NCBI RefSeq assembly: GCF_003478035.1
Contig: NZ_QUEP01000004.1
Span: 1-64,000, forward strand
Direction: 5' to 3'
Length of the DNA stretch: 64,000 nt
From: Clostridium sp. OF03-18AA
Lineage (GTDB): Bacteria; Bacillota; Clostridia; Lachnospirales; Lachnospiraceae
Position 1 is the first letter of the stretch, and each line of letters opens with the position of its first letter. A program made the translations under genes and the position numbers. Below, piece by piece: positions 63,580 through 64,000 of the stretch. A model generated the notes under the pieces. The model ran no database searches. It was not told where the DNA came from and worked only from the letters and a program-made list of their open reading frames with translations.

Positions 63580-63644
63580 TTGTTACTTTTCACGGGGAGG
63601 GATATTCCGAACCGAAAATTCCGCATGAGACAGCAGTGATTGCG
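63580..63644 (-). repeat. Intergenic repeat family B, second copy (inverted)
   Basis: Reverse complement matches 12831-12896: both contain CGGAATTTTC(A/G)GTTC and CCCGTGAAAAGTAACAAA, with scattered differences between. Confidence 0.6.
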
Positions 63645-63669
63645 GATTGAAACAAGGAGGCAAAAACGA

Positions 63670-64000
63670 GTGACAGAGGAACAGAACGCAGGGAAGATCC
63701 TTCTTTTCTGTAAGGAACCTTCACCGGAGCGGATCATGAAATGCCTGCGGGACGCATTTGACGTTCCGGGCAGTGTTCATGATGCGGACCTGAAACTTCA
63801 TAACGGGGATCTGGATGTGACGATCCGGGTATATTGTGAGAGTGCGGGCGGCGAAGAACAGGAGCTTGTCCGTGGCTGGTCAGACCGGTCGCGTGGGCAT
63901 TTTTCCAGAGTTGAGACTGCCGCGGTGGATGTGAAGACGAATCTTCTTTATCAGTTGGAGGGAACCGAGAGCATCGTTTCGGTGGATTATACATTTGAGG
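63670..64000 (+). CDS. Unrecognised protein, 5' part (runs off the window)
   Basis: Opens with GTG at 63670, preceded by AAGGAGG at 9 nt. At least 110 residues: MTEEQNAGKILLFCKEPS, then PERIMKCLRDAFDVPGS and on to SIVSVDYTFE, with no stop before the edge. It looks soluble, mixed alpha/beta and acidic; no signal peptide or membrane segment. I do not recognise the family. The clear ribosome site and unbroken frame make it a real gene. Confidence 0.7.
   Translation, partial: MTEEQNAGKILLFCKEPSPERIMKCLRDAFDVPGSVHDADLKLHNGDLDVTIRVYCESAGGEEQELVRGWSDRSRGHFSRVETAAVDVKTNLLYQLEGTESIVSVDYTFE

Overview
The window looks like a chromosomal segment of a butyrate-producing Lachnospiraceae-type Firmicute. 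Evidence: strong AGGAGG ribosome sites, near-consensus SigA promoters (often exactly 17-bp spacers), many hairpin-plus-T-run terminators, a complete acetyl-CoA to butyrate gene set ending in butyryl-CoA:acetate CoA-transferase, and secreted proteins with GW-rich wall-binding modules. No rRNA, tRNA or CRISPR array was seen.

Layout. 1-3.1 kb: edge of an IS200/IS605 insertion sequence and two secreted wall-binding proteins. 3-8.6 kb: BCCT transporter, MATE exporter, LysR regulator and gltS. 8.9-11 kb: a GlnK/GlnL-like two-component system; a TTTTGT-N4-TTTTGT repeat upstream of gltS suggests that it activates that gene. 11.3-17.7 kb: class Ic aminotransferase, GtrA-YfhO and argH. 18-21.3 kb: an aspC-like aminotransferase and a second LysR, flanked by inverted copies of an intergenic repeat, followed by the remnant of a second gltS. 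21.3-29.3 kb: but (minus strand), then thl-crt-hbd and bcd-etfB-etfA, with Rex-like operators at the promoters.

29.4-34.9 kb holds what I consider the most exciting system: a tyrosine recombinase, then a 220-bp segment bounded by inverted 24-bp sites and carrying a promoter (TTGTAT-17-TATGAT) that points at an AP2-domain zinc-ribbon protein and a BspA-like leucine-rich surface protein. This has the form of a phase-variation switch, read here in the ON orientation.

35-46 kb: a decayed AAA/PD-(D/E)XK gene, AEC permease, LysR, a MITE-like 132-bp element, NhaC antiporter, a repeat-rich lipoprotein, and a GntR / sodium symporter / gamma-glutamyltransferase module. 46-49.3 kb: argG with three ARG-box-like sites, then fchA-folD; this FolD lacks two usual catalytic residues. 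49.6-53 kb: a large Tp47/heme-interaction-type surface protein and a small DMT transporter whose ribosome site lies inside a terminator.

53-56 kb is the second outstanding system: a metNIQ-type ABC transporter preceded by an unannotated 44-codon leader peptide with five consecutive Cys codons, a terminator, and a complementary antiterminator strand. This is a textbook transcription attenuator, but it reads cysteine. 56-64 kb: MATE exporter, bioB with a perfect BirA-type operator, GNAT and TSUP genes, comEA, an orphan OmpR-type regulator, GNAT-rlmH, and a truncated GTG-start gene at the edge.
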